Source of the DNA: Bacillota bacterium
Lineage (GTDB): Bacteria; Bacillota; Limnochordia; Darwinibacteriales; DTU012
Length of the DNA: 64,000 nt
Direction: 5' to 3'
Assembly (NCBI GenBank): GCA_012840925.1
Contig: DUVS01000009.1
Location: 62,001-126,000 of the forward strand
The position numbers were made by a program, and so were the translations under genes. The first letter of the stretch is position 1. Every line of letters begins with the position of its first letter. The notes under the pieces were generated by a model that made no database searches, was not told the DNA's origin, and saw nothing but the letters and a program-made list of their open reading frames with translations. This document shows positions 44,643 through 52,184 of this stretch, in pieces.

Positions 44643-44975
44643 ATGACTAAGTATCGTGTTACCATTGATGGCAGAGTCTATGAAGTGGAAGTAGAACCTA
44701 TGACCCCATCAGGGCAGCCAGTGGAGCTGCAGGAACAGAGGCAGCCATCAGAGCGAAAAGCAAGCGGTACACCAGTGAAATCACCTTTAGCAGGCACGAT
44801 TCTATCAGTAAAGGCCAAAATAGGCGACCAAGTCAAGGAAGGGGATGTGCTTCTGACTCTGGAAGCGCTGAAGCTGGAAAATGAGATTACTGCTCCCGTA
44901 GCTGGCACTGTCATTCAGATCGTAGACATTGGTGCAACGGTGGAGGCAGAACACGTGCTGGCCATTATTGAATAG
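44643..44975 (+). CDS. Biotin carboxyl carrier protein of the decarboxylase
   Basis: A 110-residue biotinyl carrier. The N-terminal part (about 1-40) is linker-like; the biotinyl domain (about 43-110) has [10 protein letters not shown] and [16 protein letters not shown]. The target Lys is residue 77. The motif around it is EALKL rather than the usual EAMKM, so both flanking Met are Leu; such variants can still be biotinylated. It carries CO2 between the carboxyltransferase (alpha) and the membrane beta subunit. GGAGGG lies upstream. Confidence 0.9.
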   Translation: MTKYRVTIDGRVYEVEVEPMTPSGQPVELQEQRQPSERKASGTPVKSPLAGTILSVKAKIGDQVKEGDVLLTLEALKLENEITAPVAGTVIQIVDIGATVEAEHVLAIIE

Positions 44976-44990
44976 AGAGGAAAGTAGGAA

Positions 44991-46109
44991 ATGCTAGGAG
45001 TTTTATTGGAAAGTACCGGGTTGTATGCGATTTCATGGCGGGAAGCACTGATGATCGGTATTGCCTTCGTCCTGATGTACCTGGGGATTCGCAAAAAATA
45101 TGAACCATTATTGTTAGTGCCGATTGCTTTTGGAGTCTTCTTAGCCAATTTTCCTAAGACAGGCATCATGGAGCCAGGCGGTTTACTGCATATTCTGTAT
45201 AAGGGTATCGAACTGGGGATCTATCCACCTTTGATTTTTCTGGGAGTAGGTGCCATGACCGATTTCGGGCCTTTGATCGCTAATCCTCGCAGCTTGCTTT
45301 TGGGCGCCGCCGCTCAGTTGGGGATTTTTACCACATTTAGTATAGCCTCATGGTTTAATTTCCCCGGCTTGAGTTTTACCCTGCAGGAAGCAGCCGCGAT
45401 TGGAATTATTGCCGGTGCTGACGGGCCAACGGCAATTTTCTTGACTGCCATGCTGGCGCCGCACCTGTTAGCCCCGATTGCGATTGCAGCCTACTCATAC
45501 ATGGCATTGGCACCGATCATCCAACCTCCTGTTATGAAGCTCTTGACTACCAAAGCAGAACGGAAAATCAAGATGACACAGCTGCGCAAGGTGAGCCGTA
45601 CAGAGAAAATACTGTTTCCCATTGTCGTCGCTCTCTTTTCCGGTTTGTTAGTGCCGAATTCTCTCCCTCTGATTGGAACCTTGATGTTTGGCAACTTGCT
45701 CAGAGAGTGCGGTGTGACTCAGCGTTTATCTTACACAGCCCAGAACGAACTGATGAATATTGTCACCATCTTTGTCGGGCTGACCGTGGGCGCTACAGCC
45801 AACGGGGAGGCATTTCTAAGTATATCTACGATTACAATCCTGGTTTTGGGTGCCGCTTCCTTTGCTTTGGCTACAGCGGCCGGAGTATTGTTCGGCAAGC
45901 TCTTATGTGTGCTGTCGAAGGGCAAAATCAATCCTCTTATTGGAGCTGCCGGTGTTTCTGCCGTTCCCATGAGTGCCCGGGTGGTACAGGTGGTAGGCCA
46001 GGAAGAAGACCGCACCAATTTCCTGCTGATGCATGCCATGGGCCCCAATGTTGCGGGAGTGATTGGCTCGGCAATCACTGCAGGAGTGCTGCTGTCGGTG
46101 CTGGGATAG
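44991..46109 (+). CDS. oadB: Sodium-translocating decarboxylase beta subunit
   Basis: A 372-residue polytopic membrane subunit that couples decarboxylation of carboxybiotin to Na+ export. The family signature [18 protein letters not shown] holds the intramembrane Asp. A second signature near the C-terminus, [10 protein letters not shown] then [16 protein letters not shown], is also conserved. AGAGGAAAG precedes the ATG. It may serve oxaloacetate, methylmalonyl-CoA or glutaconyl-CoA; the alpha subunit next door favours oxaloacetate. Confidence 0.93.
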   Translation: MLGVLLESTGLYAISWREALMIGIAFVLMYLGIRKKYEPLLLVPIAFGVFLANFPKTGIMEPGGLLHILYKGIELGIYPPLIFLGVGAMTDFGPLIANPRSLLLGAAAQLGIFTTFSIASWFNFPGLSFTLQEAAAIGIIAGADGPTAIFLTAMLAPHLLAPIAIAAYSYMALAPIIQPPVMKLLTTKAERKIKMTQLRKVSRTEKILFPIVVALFSGLLVPNSLPLIGTLMFGNLLRECGVTQRLSYTAQNELMNIVTIFVGLTVGATANGEAFLSISTITILVLGAASFALATAAGVLFGKLLCVLSKGKINPLIGAAGVSAVPMSARVVQVVGQEEDRTNFLLMHAMGPNVAGVIGSAITAGVLLSVLG

Positions 46110-46122
46110 GAGGTAGAGATTA

Positions 46123-47451
46123 ATGCAGCGCAAAGTTGGAATAACTGAAACTCTTTTTCGTGATGCCCATCAGTCATTGTTAGCCACCCGGCTGAAACTT
46201 GAGCATATGCTCACTGTGGCGGAAATGATTGATCAGGCAGGCTATCATTCAGTGGAAGTGTGGGGAGGTGCCACATTTGACACCTGTCTGCGGTATTTGA
46301 ATGAAGATCCGTGGGAAAGGCTGCGGAAGCTGCAAAAAAAGATGCCAAACACAAAACTGCAGATGTTATTAAGGGGTCAAAACCTGGTGGCTTACCGCCA
46401 ATATCCAGATGATGTGGTTGATACCTTTGTGGCTAAAGCTGTGGAAAACGGGATTGACATAGTTCGCATCTTCGATGCTCTCAATGATATACGCAATATT
46501 GAAAGAGCTTTGCTGGCAACAAAAAAAGCCGGTGCCCATGCCCAGGCATCGGTGGTTTATACAGTCAGCCCTGTCCATGATATCCAAGGATATGTCAAGA
46601 TTGCCAAGGAACTTGTAGAGATGGGTGCTGATTCAATTTGCATCAAAGATATGGCAGGGATTTTAACACCAGTCAGAGCCAGAGAACTGGTTCAACAGCT
46701 GAAGCAAGCTGTATCCGTTCCGATTCAGCTCCATTCCCACTATACTTGCGGCCTGGCCTCCATGACCTATTGGGAAGGGATTCAGGCTGGTGTAGCGGTA
46801 GTGGATACTGCAATTTCAGCATTGGCTTTGGGCACATCACAACCCCCTACAGAAACATTAGTCAAGACACTTCAGGAAACGGAATACGATACTGGCCTTG
46901 ATTTGAATTTACTGGCCAGGATCAATCAAGAGATCAGGAAAGTCTTGGCCGACTATAAACGGCCTCAGGCGACAGTGAACACGGAAGTGCTGGTGAGCCA
47001 GATTCCCGGAGGGATGTTATCCAATCTTCGTGCCCAACTAGACCAGCAGAAACTGAGCCACAAATATGATGACATTTTGCGGGAAGTTCCGCAAGTCCGG
47101 AAAGAATTGGGCTATCCTCCTTTAGTGACACCCATGAGTCAAATTGTGGGTACTCAAGCAGTTCTCAATGTGATCACCGGGGAACGGTACAAAATCAAGA
47201 CCAAAGAAATCAAAGATTATGTGAAAGGTCTGTATGGACGCCCGCCGATCCCGATTGCGCCTGAAACACAGAATATGATCATTGGGGATGAAAAGCCAAT
47301 CACAGCTCGTCCGGCGGATAACCTGGCACCGGGAATGGAGGCTGCCAGGGGGGAGATTAAAGACTTAGCCACCAGCGATGAGGATGTCCTCAGCTACATC
47401 CTCTTCCCTGAATATGCACGCCAGTTTTTCCAAAACCGTAAACAGGCATAG
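46123..47451 (+). CDS. oadA: Oxaloacetate decarboxylase alpha subunit (carboxyltransferase)
   Basis: A 442-residue carboxyltransferase that moves CO2 from oxaloacetate to biotin, releasing pyruvate. Motifs are ETLFRDAHQSLLATR (metal-site Asp), MLLRGQNLVAYRQYPDD, RIFDALND, CIKDMAG and HSHYTCGLAS (metal-site His pair). It lacks a C-terminal biotinyl domain, which is supplied by the separate carrier gene 44643-44975. GGAGGTAGAG precedes the ATG. The operon order is gamma, carrier, beta, alpha. Confidence 0.93.
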   Translation: MQRKVGITETLFRDAHQSLLATRLKLEHMLTVAEMIDQAGYHSVEVWGGATFDTCLRYLNEDPWERLRKLQKKMPNTKLQMLLRGQNLVAYRQYPDDVVDTFVAKAVENGIDIVRIFDALNDIRNIERALLATKKAGAHAQASVVYTVSPVHDIQGYVKIAKELVEMGADSICIKDMAGILTPVRARELVQQLKQAVSVPIQLHSHYTCGLASMTYWEGIQAGVAVVDTAISALALGTSQPPTETLVKTLQETEYDTGLDLNLLARINQEIRKVLADYKRPQATVNTEVLVSQIPGGMLSNLRAQLDQQKLSHKYDDILREVPQVRKELGYPPLVTPMSQIVGTQAVLNVITGERYKIKTKEIKDYVKGLYGRPPIPIAPETQNMIIGDEKPITARPADNLAPGMEAARGEIKDLATSDEDVLSYILFPEYARQFFQNRKQA

Positions 47452-47499
47452 TCACCCGCAGGCCGGGTAAGCTAAGGGAGAAGAAGGAGGTCGATCCCA

Positions 47500-47739
47500 A
47501 TAAACCGCTGCTTGGTTGTAGTAGTCATAGCTGCTTTGCTATTAGCTCCCTTAAGCGGATTTATCTCGGCTGCAGATCTTAATCGGCGCAGCCAGCGAGG
47601 ATACTCGGATGCATCGGAACTGGCGCCTTTACCTTCGAAGGAAATGGAAAGAGCTGGAGCAAAATGAGCCTTGTGGGGCGGGATCGGCTTAATCGTTTTT
47701 GCCATCGTTGCCAACGCAGCCCGTAGGAGAGTCAAGTGA
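47500..47739 (+). pseudogene. Small membrane-protein gene with ATA in place of a start and an in-frame TGA
   Basis: AAGGAGGTCG (47485-47494) is an excellent ribosome site, but the codon at the right distance is ATA (47500). The frame then reads a hydrophobic leader (NRCLVVVVIAALLLAPLSG), about 30 polar residues, TGA at codon 56 (47665-47667), then a second membrane segment and basic tail (ALWGGIGLIVFAIVANAARR) to TGA at 47737-47739. ATG to ATA and TGG to TGA are both single G-to-A changes, so a recently decayed gene is likely. It lies at the end of the decarboxylase operon, directly before its terminator. Confidence 0.6.
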
Positions 47740-47744
47740 ATAAT

Positions 47745-47776
47745 AAAACAGGGCTTGAGCCAAGCCCTGTTTTTAG
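47745..47776. terminator. Bidirectional terminator
   Basis: AAAACAGGGCTT and AAGCCCTGTTTT form a 12-bp perfect stem with a five-base loop and a T run; it serves the decarboxylase operon and the convergent M42 operon. Confidence 0.9.
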
Positions 47777-47793
47777 TTTGATTAGTCATCAGC

Positions 47794-48783
47794 TTAGAAT
47801 TCCTCGAGGGGGTCCCGGCAGATGGCTAAGACAAGATCTACACAGTTTTGCACATCGTCCAGATCAATCATCTCTGAGGGTGAATGCACATAGCGGCAGG
47901 GAATAGAGATAGTCCCGGATGGGACTCCGGATTTGGTGAGATGAATCGCACCGGCATCTGTTCCACCCGCTTCCAGAACTTCCAATTGATACTTGATATG
48001 GCTGGACTCGGCAAGACGGACCATGAGATTCTTGACTTTAGGATGGGCGATCACTGAGGAGTCCTTAACCTTGATGGCTGCACCTTTGCCCAGGCTTACG
48101 TCCATGCGGGGAGCTTCCGGAGTATCGCCAGTCCTCGTTACATCGATGGCAATTCCCAGATCGGGATCAATACCATAGGCTGCTGTCCGGGCTCCTCGCA
48201 GACCTACTTCCTCCTGGGCACTGAAGACAAAGTAAAGATCGTGATTGGACTGATCCAACCTGCGAATAGCCTCAACTAAAACTGCACAGCCGATCCGGTC
48301 ATCCATGCTTTTGGCTACTAAACGCTGTCCTAAATCACAGAATTCGCGGTGAAATATGGCGAAATCACCAATGGCGACCTTCTTCCGGGCTTCCTTTTTA
48401 GAATCAGCACCAATGTCAATAAACAGTTTATCCAGGGTCAAATCTTTCAACTCACCTTTTTCCCTGCCAATTACACCGATAACACCATTGGCGAAACGGA
48501 CCCTGTTTCCAAGCAATGTGAGGAGGTTCAACCCACCCACATTGCTAAAGCGCAAGAACCCGTCATCATCGATGTAGGTAACGATGACACCGATCTCATC
48601 AGCATGGGCAGAGAACATTACTTTTTTGCCGCTGCCTTTTTTACGGGCAATCAGATTGCCGAGTGGGTCTACATAGCATTCATCAACATAATCGGTGATA
48701 TAGGAGCGGATCTTATCTGTCACTTCAGATTCAAAACCGGTTGGGCCATAGCTTTCCACCAGATCCTTAATCAGGCTCTTCAT
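47794..48783 (-). CDS. M42-family aminopeptidase (third of the operon)
   Basis: A 329-residue metallo-aminopeptidase of family M42 (tetrahedral, cobalt- or zinc-dependent). Metal and catalytic motifs are SAHADEIG (His60, Asp62), MDDRIG, SAQEEVG, AIDVTRTGD and YVHSPSEM. Its ATG shares one base with the stop of the upstream paralog (TAATG), with GGAGGAG upstream. It should trim short peptides in the cytoplasm. Confidence 0.93.
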   Translation of the reverse strand: MKSLIKDLVESYGPTGFESEVTDKIRSYITDYVDECYVDPLGNLIARKKGSGKKVMFSAHADEIGVIVTYIDDDGFLRFSNVGGLNLLTLLGNRVRFANGVIGVIGREKGELKDLTLDKLFIDIGADSKKEARKKVAIGDFAIFHREFCDLGQRLVAKSMDDRIGCAVLVEAIRRLDQSNHDLYFVFSAQEEVGLRGARTAAYGIDPDLGIAIDVTRTGDTPEAPRMDVSLGKGAAIKVKDSSVIAHPKVKNLMVRLAESSHIKYQLEVLEAGGTDAGAIHLTKSGVPSGTISIPCRYVHSPSEMIDLDDVQNCVDLVLAICRDPLEEF

Positions 48784-49808
48784 TAAATGTCTCCTCCTTC
48801 TTCTTCCAAACTGTGCAGGAATAACTTAACCAGCTTAACTGCATGATCATAGTCGGTTTGGCTGCCGACAGCCACCGGAGAGTGGATATAGCGGCACGGA
48901 AGGGCAATAACGGCAACTGGGACTCCCTGACGGCTCTGTTGGATTTTACCGGCATCGGTGCCCCCGGCTGTATTGCGACGGTATTGAACAGGGATGTTGT
49001 GCTTTTCTGCCAGCTGCATCAGTTTAGCCACCAGGCGGGGATCGGGAATCACAGAACTGTCCATGACCGTCAGGCTTGGGCCTTTGCCCACGGTAGTAGC
49101 GTGCTTATGTTCAGGAATTTCGGGTACATCAGAGGCAGTCGTGCCTTCGAGTACCAGGGCAAGATCAGGCTGGACCTGATAAGCAGCAGTACCGGCACCG
49201 CGCAAGCCCACTTCTTCCTGTACCGTAAATACGCCGTACAGCGGAAACTGATAACTATCCTTGAGAATATCGATCAGCATAGCACAGCCGACTCGATCAT
49301 CCAAAGCCTTTGCCTTGAACTTGTCAGGGCCAATTTCGGCAAATTCGGTTGTAAAGTAGGCTAAGTCGCCAACGTTGACCAGCCGTTCTGCTCCTTCTTT
49401 TTTGGAAACACCAATATCAATATACATCTCTTCAATGGTTAGAGCTTTCTTTCGTTCGTCAGGCCTCTGCAGGTGAATCGGTTTGGATCCAATTACGCCA
49501 GGGACCCGATTTTTGCCGATTACCACAGTTTTGGCAACCAGAACCCGGGGATCAATGCCGCCAATGGGGCTGAACTTGAGCAAGCCGTTTTTTTCAATAC
49601 CCATAATCATCAAGGCAACCTCATCCATATGGGCGGCAATCATTACTTTGGGCCCTGCCTTGGTGCCTTTTTTTACGGCGATCAGGTTGCCAAGGGCATC
49701 GGTTGTTACCTGATCAGCCAGATCTTTAACCTCAGCACGGATCAGATCCCGGACTTCGTCTTCCTGGCCTGGTCCGCCACAAGCTTCAGTCAGTCTTTTT
49801 AGAAGCAC
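48783..49808 (-). CDS. M42-family aminopeptidase (second of the operon)
   Basis: A 341-residue M42 enzyme. Motifs are AAHMDEVA, LDDRVG, TVQEEVG, VLEGTTASD and YIHSPVAV. Glu takes the place of the Asp ligand in the fourth motif (VLEG against ALDV in the first paralog). The GTG start overlaps the end of the upstream gene by ten bases. Tandem paralogs of this family often differ in residue preference and can form mixed dodecamers; that is inference here. Confidence 0.93.
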   Translation of the reverse strand: MLLKRLTEACGGPGQEDEVRDLIRAEVKDLADQVTTDALGNLIAVKKGTKAGPKVMIAAHMDEVALMIMGIEKNGLLKFSPIGGIDPRVLVAKTVVIGKNRVPGVIGSKPIHLQRPDERKKALTIEEMYIDIGVSKKEGAERLVNVGDLAYFTTEFAEIGPDKFKAKALDDRVGCAMLIDILKDSYQFPLYGVFTVQEEVGLRGAGTAAYQVQPDLALVLEGTTASDVPEIPEHKHATTVGKGPSLTVMDSSVIPDPRLVAKLMQLAEKHNIPVQYRRNTAGGTDAGKIQQSRQGVPVAVIALPCRYIHSPVAVGSQTDYDHAVKLVKLFLHSLEEEGGDI

Positions 49809-50863
49809 TTCAATCCCTCCACAAATTCCTGATCTAGTTCAGAAATGAATTGGGCCAGCAAACGGGCTGTTTTCCGCACATCGTCATAGTCTAGGGTCTC
49901 AACGGCAGTATGCATGTACCTTAGGGGCAGGGACAAAAGGGCAGTGGGAATTCCCGCCTGGGTGATCTGGATTGCAAAAGCATCAGTGCCGCCCGGCCGT
50001 ACTGCTGGCTCCAGAGTATAGCTGATGTTCCAGTCCTTGGCAGTCTGCACCAAGCGCTTGTGGAGACTGGGGTGTACGTGTGGCCCCATGGCAATGCCAG
50101 GTCCGTTGCCAAGGCTGATGGTAAGATGCTCAGCCACCCCCGGCATGTCTCCATGCCCTACATCAAGGGCAATGCCGATGTCCGGGACTATTCCGTATGT
50201 ACTGGTGGTAGCTCCCCGGACACCTACCTCTTCTTGCACAGTGGCGACGGCATACACATCAGCGATGTGGTTCATGTTGGCCAGTGCCTTAAGGCATTCC
50301 AGCATAACAGCCACACCGGCACGATCATCCATTGCTTTGCCAGCCATCAGTGAACCATTCAGATTTACCACCTTGCGGTTAATCGTAGCCAGATCGCCAA
50401 TACCTACCAGTTCAGCCAGTTGGTCTTTGGAATCATAGCCGACATCAATGTACAATTCATCCATCGGCACAGCATTATTGCGTTCCTCGGGGGCTTGGAC
50501 ATGGGGTGGCTTGGCGCCGATCACACCAGGCAGATCAGTCTTTCCATGGACGATGACCTCTTGCGCTAGCAGCACTCTTTGATCAATACCGCCAACCGTA
50601 CTGAAGCGTAAAAAGCCTTCATCATCGATTTTTGTGATGATCAAACCAATCTCGTCCATGTGAGCCGCCAGCATTACCTTTGGCCGGTAAGCGTGCTCCA
50701 CTGCCGGCTTGGCCCGTTTCAGCATGATCAGATTGCCCAGCTTGTCTCGGCGGATTTCATCAGCCCACCGGCAATTCTGTTCCAGATAGTCAGCAACGCC
50801 GTGTTCATAGCCGGATACTCCTGTGCCTTCTGATAGGTTAACCAGTATTTCTTTGACATCCAT
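49799..50863 (-). CDS. M42-family aminopeptidase (first of the operon)
   Basis: A 354-residue M42 enzyme, the longest of three tandem copies. Motifs are AAHMDEIG, MDDRAG, TVQEEVG, ALDVGHGD and YMHTAVETLD. The start is an ATG with a purine-rich GGAAAAGGAG upstream. It is the operon leader: a TATAAT lies about 100 bases upstream on the same strand, divergent from the patatin-like gene. Confidence 0.93.
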   Translation of the reverse strand: MDVKEILVNLSEGTGVSGYEHGVADYLEQNCRWADEIRRDKLGNLIMLKRAKPAVEHAYRPKVMLAAHMDEIGLIITKIDDEGFLRFSTVGGIDQRVLLAQEVIVHGKTDLPGVIGAKPPHVQAPEERNNAVPMDELYIDVGYDSKDQLAELVGIGDLATINRKVVNLNGSLMAGKAMDDRAGVAVMLECLKALANMNHIADVYAVATVQEEVGVRGATTSTYGIVPDIGIALDVGHGDMPGVAEHLTISLGNGPGIAMGPHVHPSLHKRLVQTAKDWNISYTLEPAVRPGGTDAFAIQITQAGIPTALLSLPLRYMHTAVETLDYDDVRKTARLLAQFISELDQEFVEGLKCF

Positions 50864-50965
50864 TTCGATTCACTCCTTTTCCATTGAAGTTGATCAAGCG
50901 CTAATCGTGGTTGCCGTAGTGAGCAATCAAATGCTGTCTCAATATCTGGCAATCAATCTTTGTTT

Positions 50966-50971
50966 ATTATA
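50966..50971 (-). promoter_or_regulatory. Probable -10 box of the M42 operon
   Basis: TATAAT on the minus strand in the divergent 184-base spacer. No clear -35 at 17 bases. Confidence 0.45.
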
Positions 50972-50990
50972 ACATAACACCCCAATTTGA

Positions 50991-51019
50991 TTGTACTAAA
51001 ATTTATGATTTGATATACT
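50991..51019 (+). promoter_or_regulatory. Promoter of the patatin-like gene
   Basis: TTGTAC, a 17-base spacer, then TATACT, 28 bases before the ATG at 51048. Confidence 0.7.
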
Positions 51020-51047
51020 GAGAACTGGATGACAGGGAGTGAGAACA

Positions 51048-51869
51048 ATGGATCTGAAGGCTTTGATTGCCGAGTTAAAACAGATGCAGCAGCAACCAAG
51101 TATTGGCCTGGCCTTGGCCGGCGGCAGTGCCTATGGCCTGGCCCATATCGGAGCATTGCGTTTTATTGAGGAAGTTGGGATGCCAATCCATGTAGTAGCT
51201 GGAACTTCAGCAGGTGCGGCTGCAGGAGCAGCATGGGCCAGCGGTGTTTCCAGTGATCAGATGTATCAAGCAGCGAAACAAACAGACTGGTTATTCTTGG
51301 CTAAGCCGGTAGCTTTCAAAAGTGGCTTAATGAGCTCTGAAGGAATCGAAAACTGGATCAACCGCCTTCTGGACGGCAAGGACTTTAGCGACTTGAAGAT
51401 ACCGTTCGCGGCTGTTGCTTGTGATTTTACCACTGGTGAACTGACAGTGCTCAACGAAGGTAATGTAGCCCGCGCGGTTCGGATTAGCTGTACTGTGCCG
51501 GGAATCTATCATCCGGTAGAATCTGGGGGGCGTTTGTTGGTGGACGGGGGATTGGTGCAGAACCTGCCGGCAAGTGTCTGCCGCTCGATGGGCGCCGAGT
51601 TTGTGATTGGGGTGGACTTGCATGCGAACTTGGCGAGTCTAAAGCCGCGGACGGTCATGCGGTCATTGATCCATGCCACTCATATTCTCCAGCGCCAGAA
51701 TGAACTCATTCAGCTGCAATACGTAGATGTGGTTATTCAACCGCAGCTGGCGAAGTTGAACCCGTTTAACTTCCGCCCTGTCGACGAGTATGTGGATTTG
51801 GGGTATCGGGCAGCCCGGGAAGCAGCGGAACAGCTGGGCCAGATGCTGAGGGAAATCATAGGCAACTGA
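51048..51869 (+). CDS. Patatin-like phospholipase (RssA type)
   Basis: A 273-residue Ser-Asp dyad acyl hydrolase. The oxyanion loop LALAGGSAYGLAHIG, nucleophile motif GTSAG and dyad DGGLVQNLP are all intact. ATG at 51048 is eight bases after CAGGGAG; an in-frame GTG at 51039 overlaps that site. There is no signal peptide, so it is cytoplasmic or membrane-associated. It is monocistronic, with its own promoter and terminator. Lipid substrate unknown. Confidence 0.93.
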   Translation: MDLKALIAELKQMQQQPSIGLALAGGSAYGLAHIGALRFIEEVGMPIHVVAGTSAGAAAGAAWASGVSSDQMYQAAKQTDWLFLAKPVAFKSGLMSSEGIENWINRLLDGKDFSDLKIPFAAVACDFTTGELTVLNEGNVARAVRISCTVPGIYHPVESGGRLLVDGGLVQNLPASVCRSMGAEFVIGVDLHANLASLKPRTVMRSLIHATHILQRQNELIQLQYVDVVIQPQLAKLNPFNFRPVDEYVDLGYRAAREAAEQLGQMLREIIGN

Positions 51870-51903
51870 AACCAAGCTTCCCAAGTTAAGCTTGGTTTTT
51901 TTG
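51869..51903 (+). terminator. Rho-independent terminator
   Basis: AAACCAAGCTT and AAGCTTGGTTT form an 11-bp perfect stem, then a run of T. Confidence 0.9.
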
Positions 51904-52007
51904 TCTGTCACAGGATTGCCTTTTCTGGGCTGGTAAAAAAGTTATGGTTTCGGGAAGGGAAATTCGGATCAATGGTTAATTATATATTGCAGAGATATTA
52001 ATCATGA

Positions 52008-52026
52008 TTATGATACGGAATCATAA
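52008..52026. promoter_or_regulatory. Operator-like inverted repeat upstream of cluster III
   Basis: TTATGAT and ATCATAA are perfect inverted arms around a five-base centre (ACGGA), typical in size for a dimeric repressor site. The regulator is not encoded nearby. Confidence 0.4.
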
Positions 52027-52063
52027 GCAAAGGAGGTTACTGAACGGCCGGGGGAGCAGATTG

Positions 52064-52102
52064 ATGTCGCTTTTGGCAGACATTCTTGAGATAAATACTT
52101 AA
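52064..52102 (+). CDS. Possible 12-codon leader ORF before cluster III
   Basis: ATG with GGGGGAG eight bases upstream opens MSLLADILEINT and stops. An in-frame CTG at 52040, close to AAAGGAGGT, would extend it to 20 codons. It is one of three short ORFs placed before binding-protein genes in this window. Weak evidence. Confidence 0.25.
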   Translation: MSLLADILEINT

Positions 52103-52184
52103 TATAAAGGATTTATTCGCTCGGTGTTTAATAATTACTTAGGGTATATCGGGCTTGAATTTGTTTTGGTTACTGGGATGAGAG

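Larger units (their letters stand above)
51904..52184 (+). other. Leader region of cluster III
   Basis: No gene of ordinary size. It holds a perfect 7-bp dyad (TTATGAT, five bases, ATCATAA; 52008-52026), an orphan AAAGGAGGT at 52029-52037, a short ORF at 52064-52102, and an AT-rich part with possible -10 boxes (for example TAATAT near 52100). No clear -35/-10 pair. Confidence 0.5.

Noticed and set aside
20820-47667. Reassignment of TGA to tryptophan in this genome
   Set aside because: TGA ends yqeH, aroK (overlapping the aroQ start), efp and sigK at the normal family lengths, so TGA is a working stop; the in-frame TGAs are local.
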